A DNA stretch of 36,111 nt from an uncultured Chitinophagaceae bacterium (GTDB lineage Bacteria > Bacteroidota > Bacteroidia > Chitinophagales > Chitinophagaceae). Positions within the stretch are counted from its first letter, which is position 1; each line of letters begins with the position of its first letter. The notes beneath the pieces were generated by a model. That model was not told the DNA's origin. It ran no database searches and worked only from the letters and a program-made list of their open reading frames with translations. The translations under genes and the position numbers were made by a program. The DNA lies in the NCBI GenBank assembly GCA_934502905.1, contig CAKSVK010000012.1:1-36111 (forward strand). The letters are read 5' to 3'. This document shows positions 24,257 to 32,662 of the stretch, one piece after another.

Positions 24257-25498
24257 TTACCTCTTACCACTTTCCTCCAGTCTTCTGAGGCTTTTTTCTA
24301 CGATCCCCACCGCTTCCTCAACCTGTTCTTTTGTTATAGTCAATGGCGGAGCCAATCTTATTTTATCTCCATGAGTAGGCTTGGCCAATAAACCATTTTC
24401 CTTCAGCTCCAGGCATAATTCCCAGGCCGCATTTTCATCGGGATGGTCTATTACAATTGCATTGAGCAGCCCCTTACCACGAATGGTTTTAATAAACGGG
24501 GATGATAGCGAACGTAACCCTTCCCGCAATAATGCTCCCATCGTCCCGGCATTTTCCGCCAGGTGTTCTTCTTCCAGCACTTTCAGCGCTTCTATGGCCA
24601 CGGCGCAGGCCAGCGGATTGCCCCCGTAGGTAGATCCGTGCTCACCGGGATGAATGGTCAGCATTACCGCATCATCAGCCAGCACAGCACTAACGGGCAG
24701 CAAGCCGCCGCTTAAAGCTTTTCCCAGTATCAATATGTCCGGGCGAACTTTTTCATGATCCACACAAAGTTTTTTACCGGTACGACATAACCCCGTCTGG
24801 ATCTCATCGGCCATGAACAATACCTGATGCCGGGTGCATAGCTGCCTGGCCTTTGCCAGGTAACCCTCATCGGGCACTTCCACACCCGCCTCCCCCTGGA
24901 TAGGTTCCACCAGAAAGCCGGCCACCAGCGGATCACAGATCACTTCTGAAAGTGCCTCTATATTATTATATGGAATAACTTCAAACCCCGGGGTAAACGG
25001 ACCGAACCCGCGTGTAGCGGTTTTGTCTGTGCTGAAAGACACCACCGAAATGGTCCTGCCATGAAAATTATGGGCACATACCACAATTTTAGCTTTGTTT
25101 TCAGGTATCCCTTTTACAGTATACCCCCAGCGACGACAAAGCTTCAATGCAGACTCTACCGCCTCTACCCCTGTATTAACAGGCAATACCTTATCGTACC
25201 CGAAGTAGCCGGTAATAAAGGCTTCATATTCTCCCAGGACATTGTTGTAAAAAGCCCTGGATGTGAGTGTGAGCTGCTGCGCCTGCCGGGTAAGCGCCGA
25301 CACCAGCCTGGGATGACAATGTCCCTGATTGACGGCAGAGTAACCACTCAAAAAATCATAGTAACGTTTATTGTCAACATCCCATAAAAATACGCCTTCT
25401 CCCTTCTGCAATACCACCGGCAGCGGATGATAGTTATGTGCGCCGTGCTGTTCCTCCAGTGACAGGTACCGGGAGGTTTTATCTGAAATAGTGTGCAT
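24257..25498 (-). CDS. rocD: Ornithine aminotransferase
   Basis: A PLP-dependent class III aminotransferase (413 residues) that converts ornithine plus 2-oxoglutarate to glutamate semialdehyde and glutamate, linking arginine and proline metabolism. Family landmarks are [10 protein letters not shown] (21-30), [13 protein letters not shown] (51-63), [13 protein letters not shown] (108-120), the E203 region [10 protein letters not shown]231/E232 in ADEIQTGL and the Schiff-base lysine K260 in LGKALSGG. Length and start match eukaryote-like ornithine aminotransferases, in which NTGVEAVE is diagnostic. It is a single gene; the 3' side carries the heptad repeat element, which may act as a 3' hairpin. 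The roughly 280 nt upstream contains no identifiable promoter box. Confidence 0.96.
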   Translation of the reverse strand: MHTISDKTSRYLSLEEQHGAHNYHPLPVVLQKGEGVFLWDVDNKRYYDFLSGYSAVNQGHCHPRLVSALTRQAQQLTLTSRAFYNNVLGEYEAFITGYFGYDKVLPVNTGVEAVESALKLCRRWGYTVKGIPENKAKIVVCAHNFHGRTISVVSFSTDKTATRGFGPFTPGFEVIPYNNIEALSEVICDPLVAGFLVEPIQGEAGVEVPDEGYLAKARQLCTRHQVLFMADEIQTGLCRTGKKLCVDHEKVRPDILILGKALSGGLLPVSAVLADDAVMLTIHPGEHGSTYGGNPLACAVAIEALKVLEEEHLAENAGTMGALLREGLRSLSSPFIKTIRGKGLLNAIVIDHPDENAAWELCLELKENGLLAKPTHGDKIRLAPPLTITKEQVEEAVGIVEKSLRRLEESGKR

Positions 25499-25748
25499 GA
25501 TCTTATTCTTTCGGAATTACTAATAAACAAATGATACGGCTCAGGTTTGAGACCGGAAGTTATACCACAAGGAAAGTGCGGCACCATTCTCAGAGAGAAC
25601 TGTTGTGATCCAGGAAGTCCAGATTGAACTCCAGAAAAGCGGGTATGTGCGGTCTGATTAAGATGTTCTGTGTATTTTGGATGAAGGTATGAATATTTTT
25701 GTTAGCATATTTTTTAGGATAGCTGTTCCTAAGTTAAAGCCTTCTTTC

Positions 25749-25756
25749 TATCTTCG
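25749..25756 (+). promoter_or_regulatory. Possible -7 box variant (TATCTTCG) before prs
   Basis: TATCTTCG lies 20 nt upstream of the prs ATG, where a TAnnTTTG box is expected. The same TTCG variant occurs upstream of rny, the unknown lipoprotein gene and the nucleotidyltransferase gene. No -33 TTG is at normal spacing. Confidence 0.35.
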
Positions 25757-25776
25757 CCTTTCATCCACCCAATATT

Positions 25777-26727
25777 ATGCAGCCCAAGGCAAAATTATTT
25801 TCTGGCACCGGCTCCCGTTATCTGGCGGAGAAAATTGCTAACCAGTTTGGCGAACCTTTAGGCAGAATAAGTATACAGCGATTCAGCGATGGCGAAATTC
25901 AGCCTACTTTCCTGGAAAGCATCAGAGGTGACTACGTATTTTTAATCCAGAGCACATTTTCCCCGGCAGACAATATCATGGAGCTTTTGCTGATGATAGA
26001 TGCCGCCCGCCGGGCATCTGCCTACAAGATCATAGCTGTGTTACCTTATTACGGCTATGCACGACAGGACAGAAAAGATAAACCCCGTGTGGCAATCGGA
26101 AGCAAGCTGCTGGCAAACCTGCTGACAGCGGCAGGAGCTAACAGGGTGATTACCATGGACTTACATGCCCCCCAGATCCAGGGATACTTTGATATTCCTG
26201 TAGACCACCTGGATAGTTCTGCAATTTTCATTCCCTATATAGAGCAGCTTAAGCTGGAAAACCTTACCTTTGCCGCCCCTGACGTGGGAAGCGCCAACAG
26301 AATACGGGAAATAGCCAGTTTTTTCAATGCAGAAATGGTTATTTGTGATAAGCACCGTAAACGTGCAAACGAAATTGCAAGTATGGTGGTGATCGGTGAT
26401 GTAACGGACAGGAACATAGTTCTTATAGATGATATATGTGATACCGGCGGAACGCTGGCGAAAGCAGCCGGTTTATTAAAGGAAAAAGGTGCAAAAAGCG
26501 TCAGAGCATTGTGCACACATCCGGTATTAAGCGGGAATGCTTACGCGAATATTGACAACAGCGTACTGGAAGAGCTGGTGGTATGTGATACTTTACCCCT
26601 GAAAAATAACTCTCCCAAGATAAAAGTGCTGAGTGTTGCAGAGCTGTTTGCCATCGCTATTAAAAATGCATATGAAAACCAGAGCATTACCAGCCTGTTC
26701 ATTCATAGTCAGCAGAGAAACAAGTAA
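25777..26727 (+). CDS. prs: Ribose-phosphate pyrophosphokinase (PRPP synthetase)
   Basis: It makes phosphoribosyl pyrophosphate from ribose-5-phosphate and ATP for nucleotide, histidine and tryptophan synthesis. It has 316 residues, the usual class I length. Motifs include FSDGE at 36-40, PYYGYARQDRK at 90-100, the catalytic loop segment TMDLHAPQIQGYF at 126-138 and the PRPP-binding motif VLIDDICDTGGT at 215-226. The flexible-loop region DKHRKRANE (191-199) has the conserved lysine and arginine. It starts the trio prs-rplY-pth, an order also known from B. subtilis (prs-ctc-spoVC). rplY follows after 20 nt, so the two are co-transcribed. Confidence 0.98.
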   Translation: MQPKAKLFSGTGSRYLAEKIANQFGEPLGRISIQRFSDGEIQPTFLESIRGDYVFLIQSTFSPADNIMELLLMIDAARRASAYKIIAVLPYYGYARQDRKDKPRVAIGSKLLANLLTAAGANRVITMDLHAPQIQGYFDIPVDHLDSSAIFIPYIEQLKLENLTFAAPDVGSANRIREIASFFNAEMVICDKHRKRANEIASMVVIGDVTDRNIVLIDDICDTGGTLAKAAGLLKEKGAKSVRALCTHPVLSGNAYANIDNSVLEELVVCDTLPLKNNSPKIKVLSVAELFAIAIKNAYENQSITSLFIHSQQRNK

Positions 26728-26747
26728 ACTTTTAAACAAACATAAAA

Positions 26748-27338
26748 ATGAAAACAATTACAATCGAAGGACAACCGAGGACCGGAACCGGGAAGAAAGC
26801 CGCCCGCCAACTCCGCTCTCAGCAACTGGTGCCTGGTGTAATTTATGGCGGTAACAGGGAAATAAGCTTTCAGGCTCCTGTACAGGCTTTTAAACCACTG
26901 GTGTACACTCCCGAATTTCAGTTGGCATCTATTAAGATAAACGGAGAAACTTTTCAATGTATCCTTAAAGATATTCAGTTTGACAAAGTGAGCGATCACC
27001 TGCTCCACCTGGATTTCCTGGAACTGGTAGAAGGCAAAAAAGTAGTTGCTGATATTCCGCTGAAGTTTACAGGTACAGCTGCCGGTGTAAAAGCCGGGGG
27101 GCGCCTGGTAACCAAAATCAAAACACTGAAGGTAAAAACGCTGCCCAAGGACTTGAAGGAAAATATCGAAGTTGACCTGACCAACCTGGAGCTCAACGAA
27201 AATCTGAGGGTGGAAGACGTAAAAGAAAGTCAGTATGAAATATTGAACTCTCCGCGTATTCCCATTGCTTCTGTGGTAATGACCCGTCAGTTGAAGCAGG
27301 AAGAGCAAGCGGCTGCAAAAGCACCTGCAAAGAAATAA
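26748..27338 (+). CDS. rplY: 50S ribosomal protein L25 / general stress protein Ctc
   Basis: A 196-residue two-domain form (TL5/CTC type) that binds 5S rRNA. The N-terminal L25 domain (about 1-90) has TGTGKKAARQLR and LVPGVIYGG, and ends near HLDFLELVEGKKV. The C-terminal beta domain (about 95-180) contains the conserved GVKAGGRL segment and LPKDLKENIEVDLTNLELNE. A short Ala/Lys tail (AAAKAPAKK) ends the protein. It lies 20 nt downstream of prs and is closed by a strong terminator, so prs-rplY forms a two-gene unit. Confidence 0.97.
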   Translation: MKTITIEGQPRTGTGKKAARQLRSQQLVPGVIYGGNREISFQAPVQAFKPLVYTPEFQLASIKINGETFQCILKDIQFDKVSDHLLHLDFLELVEGKKVVADIPLKFTGTAAGVKAGGRLVTKIKTLKVKTLPKDLKENIEVDLTNLELNENLRVEDVKESQYEILNSPRIPIASVVMTRQLKQEEQAAAKAPAKK

Positions 27339-27357
27339 AATAATAATTGAATATGAC

Positions 27358-27388
27358 ACCCAACCCTTAGTGGTTGGGTTTTTTATTT
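27358..27388 (+). terminator. Terminator of prs-rplY abutting the pth start codon
   Basis: ACCCAACC (27358-27365), loop CTTAGT, GGTTGGGT (27372-27379) forms a perfect 8-bp stem, followed by TTTTTTATTT. The T tract runs directly into the pth ATG at 27389, so the terminator occupies the place of a ribosome-binding region. Confidence 0.85.
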
Positions 27389-27967
27389 ATGTCTTCAAAG
27401 CATCTTATCATCGGGTTAGGCAACCCTGGCAGAGAATACGAACACACGCGTCATAATATAGGTTTTGACGTGGTAGAAGCATTTGTATCTAAAAATGGCA
27501 GTACTTTCCAAACCGATCGCCTGGCGGAAGTAGCTGAAGTCCGGTGGAAAGGAAGGACTTTTATATGTATTAAACCTACCACTTATATGAACCTCAGCGG
27601 GAAATCATTTAAGTACTGGATGGATAAGGAAAAAATACAAATGGAGAATACACTTACCATTGTGGACGACCTGGCGTTGCCATTAAGCAAACTACGTTTA
27701 AGGGGCAGTGGTAGTTCGGCAGGGCACAACGGGCTGACGGATATACAAACCGTTTTGGGAACAGATAAATACCCTAAATTAAGATTTGGCATAGGAAATA
27801 ATTTTCCCAAAGGAATGCAGGTAGAGTTTGTGTTGGGCAGGTGGTACCCCGAAGAAATTCCCGTTGTAAAGTCAAAGGTAGAGAAATCCTGTGAAGTGAT
27901 TGAGAATGTTGCTATTATAGGGCTTGAGCGAACCATGAGCTGGGTCAACGGGTTGGAATTTGCATAA
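27389..27967 (+). CDS. pth: Peptidyl-tRNA hydrolase
   Basis: It frees tRNAs from stalled peptidyl-tRNA by hydrolysing the ester bond. With the start at MSSKHLIIGLGNPG the protein has 192 residues, the normal length. Active-site residues are N12 in GLGNPG, H22 in TRHNIGF, N68 in TTYMNLSG, D93 in VDDLALP and N114 in GHNGL. A frame beginning at a TTG at 27374 would start inside the terminator stem, so I reject that extension. The gene sits directly after the strong prs-rplY terminator and shows no Shine-Dalgarno sequence. Its transcription must come from read-through or from a promoter hidden in rplY. Confidence 0.97.
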   Translation: MSSKHLIIGLGNPGREYEHTRHNIGFDVVEAFVSKNGSTFQTDRLAEVAEVRWKGRTFICIKPTTYMNLSGKSFKYWMDKEKIQMENTLTIVDDLALPLSKLRLRGSGSSAGHNGLTDIQTVLGTDKYPKLRFGIGNNFPKGMQVEFVLGRWYPEEIPVVKSKVEKSCEVIENVAIIGLERTMSWVNGLEFA

Positions 27968-28148
27968 AAAAGTATGATATTCGGTAAATAATTTTTACAA
28001 CTATTTTAGATTCAGTTTGTTTACAGTAAATTAGCGTCTTACTTGTACATTATCCATCTTCCTATTGACAGCCCCACTTGCAAAATGTAAACTGTTTTCT
28101 TTCGTGATTTTGTTGACCCTGTGAAAAACTTCGAACTAATATTTTATT

Positions 28149-28760
28149 ATGAAGATATTTTGTATTGGCCGTAACTATGTGGATCATGCGAAGGAATTGG
28201 GGAACGAAATTCCGGTTGAGCCTGTCATTTTCATGAAACCCAAAAGTGCATTATTGCAATCACATACTCCGTTCTATTACCCGGAATTTACCAATGAATT
28301 ACATGCAGAAGCAGAATTGGTGCTGAGGATCAGTAAAAACGGTAAATATATCCAGGAGAAGCATGCAAACAAATATTATAATGGTATCAGTGTGGGCATC
28401 GATTTCACCGCAAGGGACATCCAGGATGAGCTGAAAGCCAAAGGCTTACCCTGGGAAAAAGCAAAAGCCTGGGATAGTTCCGCAGTTATCGGGAAATGGA
28501 TCGATATTAGCCCGGACATTAAGAAGCAGGATATTAATTTTTGCTTATATAAAAATAAAGAGCTTGTTCAGCAAGGTAATTCGGGGGATATGATCTTCGG
28601 ATTTGATTACCTCGTCTCCTATATCTCAAATTATTTTTCGCTCAATATCGGGGATGTGATCTTTACGGGCACCCCGGCAGGCGTTAGTGAATGTGTAGTG
28701 GGTGATGAGCTGGAAGGGTTTATAGAGGATGACAGCCTTTTCGAATTTTCAATAAAATAA
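28149..28760 (+). CDS. Fumarylacetoacetate hydrolase family protein (acylpyruvase/FAHD1-like)
   Basis: A 203-residue single-domain FAH-fold enzyme, the size of FAHD1/YcgM proteins that cleave acylpyruvates or decarboxylate oxaloacetate. Motifs are CIGRNYVDHAKELGN (5-19), the metal ligands E54 and E56 in HAEAELV, GIDFTARD at 83-90 with the third acidic ligand and a lysine-rich KGLPWEKAKAWDSS segment. The C-terminal IFTGTPAGV is the family signature. It is a single gene, preceded by 180 nt without a clear promoter and followed after 20 nt by a strong terminator. The exact substrate is not determined by sequence. Confidence 0.93.
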   Translation: MKIFCIGRNYVDHAKELGNEIPVEPVIFMKPKSALLQSHTPFYYPEFTNELHAEAELVLRISKNGKYIQEKHANKYYNGISVGIDFTARDIQDELKAKGLPWEKAKAWDSSAVIGKWIDISPDIKKQDINFCLYKNKELVQQGNSGDMIFGFDYLVSYISNYFSLNIGDVIFTGTPAGVSECVVGDELEGFIEDDSLFEFSIK

Positions 28761-28779
28761 TCTGTTACTTGCCATAAGT

Positions 28780-28812
28780 AAACGCCGTCTCAAAATTTGG
28801 GGCGGCGTTTTT
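28780..28812 (+). terminator. Terminator of the FAH-family gene
   Basis: AAACGCCG (28780-28787) pairs with CGGCGTTT (28803-28810) across a 15-nt loop and is followed by TTTTTAT. It starts 20 nt after the stop codon. Confidence 0.75.
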
Positions 28813-28861
28813 ATAAAGTTGGACTCCCCGGTCAGCCATGCTTGTATGGTCATGAAGAAGA

Positions 28862-28985
28862 TTTCCCGCAGATAAGCGCTGATACTATACGCAGACCTTC
28901 GCAGAAAGAATTGTTACCCTCAGGTATTGCTTTCCAAAATCAGCGATATCAGCGGAGGATATCTAGCGTAGATCAGCGGGAGAAA
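28862..28985. repeat. Periodic inverted element C
   Basis: The gap of about 330 nt between the FAH gene and sucD holds, besides two terminators, a long imperfect inverted repeat. The left arm has GCAGA/GCTGA words at 28868, 28878, 28891 and 28901 (spacing 10, 13, 10). The right arm has TCAGC-type words at 28940, 28949, about 28962 and 28973. The outer ends CCCGCAGAT (28866-28873 region) and ATCAGCGGG (28972-28980) pair with one mismatch. A 76-codon frame over it has no recognisable content. Confidence 0.6.
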
Positions 28986-29026
28986 AATCGTATGACCTGG
29001 AGAAGCTTGCCGCAGCAGTCCCCTTA

Positions 29027-29058
29027 AAAGCAAAAGGCGCAGACAAGATGCCTGCGCC
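29027..29058 (-). terminator. Terminator of sucD
   Basis: GGCGCAG (29036-29042) pairs with CTGCGCC (29052-29058) around a 9-nt loop. On the minus strand it is followed by TTTTGCTTTTAA. It lies about 33 nt beyond the sucD stop. Confidence 0.75.
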
Positions 29059-29090
29059 GGATGAAAATGTTGTGTATAAAATTCAGTTCC

Positions 29091-29990
29091 TTATATTTTC
29101 TCTGGTTGTTTGAAAGCTTTTTTAGCAATCACCTCCGCCATCACCTTGCCGATATCGGCAGGACTATCCACTACATTGATCCCACACTCCCGCATGATCT
29201 TCATTTTGGCAGCAGCGGTATCATCTGCCCCTCCCACAATGGCTCCGGCATGCCCCATCCTTCTGCCGGGAGGAGCGGTTTGCCCCGCAATAAAGCCAAC
29301 AACGGGTTTTGTTCCATGCTCCTTTATCCACCTGGCCGCTTCCGCTTCCATTCCGCCTCCTATCTCCCCTATCATTACAATACCTTCTGTTTGGTCATCC
29401 TTCATAAAAAGCTCCACCGCTTCCCGTGTAGTGGTACCGATTATAGGGTCGCCGCCAATACCAATAGCTGTAGATATTCCTAATCCTGCTTTCGCTACCT
29501 GGTCAGCAGCTTCATAAGTAAGCGTACCTGACTTTGAAACAATACCGATTTTACCCTTTTTAAATATAAACCCGGGCATAATCCCCACTTTACATTCATC
29601 CGCCGTGATCACTCCCGGGCAGTTCGGCCCTATCAGCCGTGACCGGGTACCGGCAAGATAATGTTTTGCTTTTATCATATCCTGTACGGGTATTCCCTCC
29701 GTGATGCAAATGATGAGGCCCACACCCGCTTCTGCTGCTTCCATAATAGCATCTGCAGCAAAGGCCGGCGGTACAAAAATAATGCTTACGTTAGCTCCTG
29801 TTGCATTTACGGCATCTGCTACGGTGTTGAATACCGGACGATCCAGGTGTTTTTGACCTCCCTTGTTAGGGGTAACGCCTCCTACTACGTTTGTGCCATA
29901 TTCAATCATCTGCGTGGCGTGAAAAGTTCCTTCCGATCCTGTAAATCCCTGAACAATTACTTTTGAGTCTTTGTTTACTAAAACAGACAT
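29091..29990 (-). CDS. sucD: Succinyl-CoA synthetase (ADP-forming) subunit alpha
   Basis: The 299-residue alpha subunit makes succinate and ATP or GTP from succinyl-CoA in the citric acid cycle. The CoA-binding segment is [19 protein letters not shown] (14-32). Later landmarks are IGPNCPGVI (120-128), [14 protein letters not shown] (149-162), [12 protein letters not shown] (176-187) and the phosphohistidine H247 in [11 protein letters not shown]. Length and end are normal. The beta subunit gene sucC, often adjacent in Proteobacteria, is not within the window. A TATTTTTG box lies 32 nt upstream, and a terminator follows, so it is transcribed as a single gene. Confidence 0.98.
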   Translation of the reverse strand: MSVLVNKDSKVIVQGFTGSEGTFHATQMIEYGTNVVGGVTPNKGGQKHLDRPVFNTVADAVNATGANVSIIFVPPAFAADAIMEAAEAGVGLIICITEGIPVQDMIKAKHYLAGTRSRLIGPNCPGVITADECKVGIMPGFIFKKGKIGIVSKSGTLTYEAADQVAKAGLGISTAIGIGGDPIIGTTTREAVELFMKDDQTEGIVMIGEIGGGMEAEAARWIKEHGTKPVVGFIAGQTAPPGRRMGHAGAIVGGADDTAAAKMKIMRECGINVVDSPADIGKVMAEVIAKKAFKQPEKI

Positions 29991-30021
29991 ATTATAGGTA
30001 TTACTGTTAAAAGAGGCTGGG

Positions 30022-30029
30022 CAAAAATA
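30022..30029 (-). promoter_or_regulatory. -7 box (TATTTTTG) before sucD
   Basis: Minus-strand TATTTTTG matches TAnnTTTG and sits 31 nt upstream of the sucD ATG. No TTG -33 element is found at normal spacing. Confidence 0.45.
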
Positions 30030-30252
30030 TGAAAATTAAACACTCTCCTGTAAATTATTGCAGTAAAACTTCTGTAGAGACAAAATTTAATCTTACAGTG
30101 ACATACCTCTCCCCCCTTTTCCTGTTTTACTATTACGATCTTGTGGTTCCACTCCATTACAGCCTCCTTTATTTTATCACTTCCCATCTTACAAATCATT
30201 TACCCGGTTGTCAAATATTCGCTAACTTCCGCCCTGTCCAAATACAATCATC

Positions 30253-31827
30253 ATGAGCGTAAATTTAACACGGTTCAACAAATTAACCCTTTTTAGCCTG
30301 GTGGTATTGATATGGTCTTCAACGGCAGTCAAGGCCCAAAGACCAGACACTGTACTGATACAAAAAATCGTTGCTGAAGCGAACAACAATTCACAACTGG
30401 AGTCGCTGGCGCACGAACTGCTGGATGTGATCGGTCCGCGGCTGGTAGGTACACCGCAAATGAAAACGGCAGCAGACTGGGCTATAGCCAAGTTTGGCAC
30501 ATGGGGTATCCCGGCCCACACAGAGAACTGGGGTACCTGGAGAGGCTGGGAAAGAGGTGTCACACATGTAGACCTGGTACATCCACGCACAAGGACACTG
30601 GAGGCTACACAATTGGCCTGGAGTGGGAACACAGGCGGCAAAACCGTTACCGCTGAAACCATTATACTGGCAGATCTTCCTGATGCAACAGCCTTCGCAA
30701 AATGGCTTCCATCCGTAAAAGGTAAATTTGTGCTGGTGTCCGTATTGCAACCTACCGGCAGACCGGATTATAACTGGGATGAATTCGGAACGAAGGAATC
30801 CATTGAAAAAATAAGAACCGAAAGAGACAAAGCAACGGATGAATGGGCTGAAAGGCTTAGCAAAATCGGTGTATCCCCGAAAACACTGGCAGAAGCGCTG
30901 GAAAAGGCAGGCGCTGCAGGCATATTCAGCTCCTATTGGTCAAAAGCGTTTGGCGCCAATAAGATCTTTGGTGCATACGCAAAAAAGATCCCGACCCTTG
31001 ATCTTGCTTTAGAGGATTACGGATTACTATACCGCCTTACCGCTTCGGGTCACAAACCCAGGGTGAGCGTAAAGGCAGATTCAAAAGAGCTGGGCGTTGT
31101 TCCCACTTTTAACGTGATGGCAGAAATAAAGGGAACTGAAAAGCCGGAAGAATATGTAATTCTCTCTGCACATTTTGATTCCTGGGATGGCGGCAGCGGC
31201 GCTACGGATAACGGAACCGGCACATTGGTGATGATGGAAGCAGGGAGGTTGCTTAAAAAATTATATCCCAATCCGAAAAGAACTATCCTGGTAGGGTTAT
31301 GGGGAAGTGAAGAACAGGGACTAAACGGGTCCCGTGCTTTTGTGGAAGATCATCCGGAAATTGTCGCTAACCTGCAGGCGATGTTTAACCAGGACAATGG
31401 TACAGGCAGGGTGGTCAATATCCAGGGGCAGGGTTTCCTGCACGCTTATGAATACATTACAAGATGGTTATCAGCAGTTCCACAGGATATCAAAAAACAT
31501 ATTGAAACCAGCTTTCCCGGTGTGCCCGGCAGCGGCGGATCAGACTTTGCCTCCTTCGTAGCAGTAGGAGCCCCGGCTTTCTCGCTGAGCTCACTGAGTT
31601 GGTCTTACGGCACTTATACCTGGCATACCAACAAAGACACCTATGACAAGGTTGTCTTTGATGACGTGAGGAACAATGCGATCTTAACTGCTGTTTTAGC
31701 TTACATGGCCAGTGAAGATCCTGCAAAAACATCGAGGGAAAAAATGGTATTGCCATCTACCCAGGACGGAAGTCCCGGTCAATGGCCGGCACAACGTATG
31801 GCAAACAGAAAGGGGGGACAGGATTAA
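30253..31827 (+). CDS. Exported M28-family metallopeptidase (carboxypeptidase Q-like)
   Basis: A 524-residue zinc aminopeptidase/carboxypeptidase with a signal peptide (1-29, LFSLVVLIWSSTAVKAQ). The region 100-280 forms an inserted PA-like domain. The di-zinc site of the M28 fold is intact: H307 and D309 in LSAHFDSWDGG, D319 in GATDNGTG, the catalytic pair E353/E354 in GSEEQG, D381 in NQDNGTG and H458 in YTWHTNKDTYD. No lipobox or T9SS tail is present, so a periplasmic location is likely. It should trim peptides or dipeptides. It stands alone and ends in a strong terminator shared with the convergent polysaccharide cluster. Confidence 0.93.
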   Translation: MSVNLTRFNKLTLFSLVVLIWSSTAVKAQRPDTVLIQKIVAEANNNSQLESLAHELLDVIGPRLVGTPQMKTAADWAIAKFGTWGIPAHTENWGTWRGWERGVTHVDLVHPRTRTLEATQLAWSGNTGGKTVTAETIILADLPDATAFAKWLPSVKGKFVLVSVLQPTGRPDYNWDEFGTKESIEKIRTERDKATDEWAERLSKIGVSPKTLAEALEKAGAAGIFSSYWSKAFGANKIFGAYAKKIPTLDLALEDYGLLYRLTASGHKPRVSVKADSKELGVVPTFNVMAEIKGTEKPEEYVILSAHFDSWDGGSGATDNGTGTLVMMEAGRLLKKLYPNPKRTILVGLWGSEEQGLNGSRAFVEDHPEIVANLQAMFNQDNGTGRVVNIQGQGFLHAYEYITRWLSAVPQDIKKHIETSFPGVPGSGGSDFASFVAVGAPAFSLSSLSWSYGTYTWHTNKDTYDKVVFDDVRNNAILTAVLAYMASEDPAKTSREKMVLPSTQDGSPGQWPAQRMANRKGGQD

Positions 31828-31845
31828 GGCAGGAATATGATTTAT

Positions 31846-31880
31846 AAAAAAGCGTTACCGATAAACGGTAACGCTTTTTT
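31846..31880. terminator. Bidirectional terminator shared by the M28 gene and the polysaccharide cluster
   Basis: A perfect 15-bp stem, AAAAAAGCGTTACCG (31846-31860) with CGGTAACGCTTTTTT (31866-31880), loop ATAAA. It carries A and T tracts on both sides, so it works in both directions. The stop codon of the minus-strand phosphatase gene (31879-31881) lies within its outer end. Confidence 0.9.
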
Positions 31881-32622
31881 ATAAGCTATCATTTAATAAA
31901 GTAAGATTATCCGAGATGTCCTTTACTTTTTGATGAAGTAATGTAACATTCAGGTTCTCCAGGTGACGCGCATGGTGCATGTCTGTACCCAACAGGTCAA
32001 TGCAACGCATTTTGTACAGCTTCTCTGCTGCCAAGGCAATACTTTTTCCATAGTAACCGATCAGGGACAGAAGATTGACCTGCAGTAAGCAACCTGCGTC
32101 TCTCAACTCTTCGTATACTTCCGGCTTATTGTGCAGATAAGCATATCGCTCAGGGTGTGCAAGAACGGGTTTGTAGCCCTTCATTTGCAGGTTGAAAATC
32201 TTTTGCTTATAATCAATCGGGATACTGGCAAAAGAAAATTCTACCAGCACCAGATTATCCTTTATTGTTAGAAGCGGTTCATTTTTATCCAACAGGCTGT
32301 CAAAATGATCGTCTAAAAAATACTCTGCAGCTGCCCGCACAGGAATCCTGATATTTCTTTTCTCCAACTCCCTCACCAGCTTATCATAGCCATTCATGAT
32401 TGTGGTCCGGTTATTGGGATACAGATCCGCCATCAGATGCGGTGTAGTGATTATCTTCTTATACCCCAGCTTCATCAGTCCTTCGATCAACACCACAGAA
32501 GTCTCCACATCAGGTGACCCGTCGTCTATCCCCGGTACTAGGTGCGAATGCATATCGCATTTCAACACGCTCAGGTCATGCGCTTGGGGAAGGGGCTTTT
32601 TCTTTTTAAAGAAGGAAAACAT
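31879..32622 (-). CDS. PHP-family tyrosine-protein phosphatase (CpsB/YwqE-like)
   Basis: A 247-residue metal-dependent phosphatase of the PHP fold. In capsule loci such enzymes dephosphorylate the tyrosine kinase that controls polymer length and export. Motifs are DMHSHLVPGIDDGSPD (23-38) with metal ligands H25 and H27, TTPH (59-62), LAHPERY in the middle and LLGTDMHH near the C-terminus. I start it at MFSFFKKKKPLPQ (ATG at 32622). A frame open to 32748 would add 42 residues that overlap the upstream fcl gene and do not resemble the family. It is the last gene of the glycan cluster, 40 nt after fcl. The partner kinase is not in the window. Confidence 0.88.
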   Translation of the reverse strand: MFSFFKKKKPLPQAHDLSVLKCDMHSHLVPGIDDGSPDVETSVVLIEGLMKLGYKKIITTPHLMADLYPNNRTTIMNGYDKLVRELEKRNIRIPVRAAAEYFLDDHFDSLLDKNEPLLTIKDNLVLVEFSFASIPIDYKQKIFNLQMKGYKPVLAHPERYAYLHNKPEVYEELRDAGCLLQVNLLSLIGYYGKSIALAAEKLYKMRCIDLLGTDMHHARHLENLNVTLLHQKVKDISDNLTLLNDSL

Positions 32623-32662
32623 GGGAATGATTTCAAACAATAAGTTATTGGATAACGCTTTT

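Noticed and set aside
24010..24391. Two overlapping frames between rny and rocD on opposite strands
   Set aside because: Their peptides simply mirror the heptad repeat and share residues of rocD in another frame.
28797..29027. 76-codon plus-strand frame after the FAH gene
   Set aside because: It starts in a terminator and crosses the inverted repeat; no protein character.
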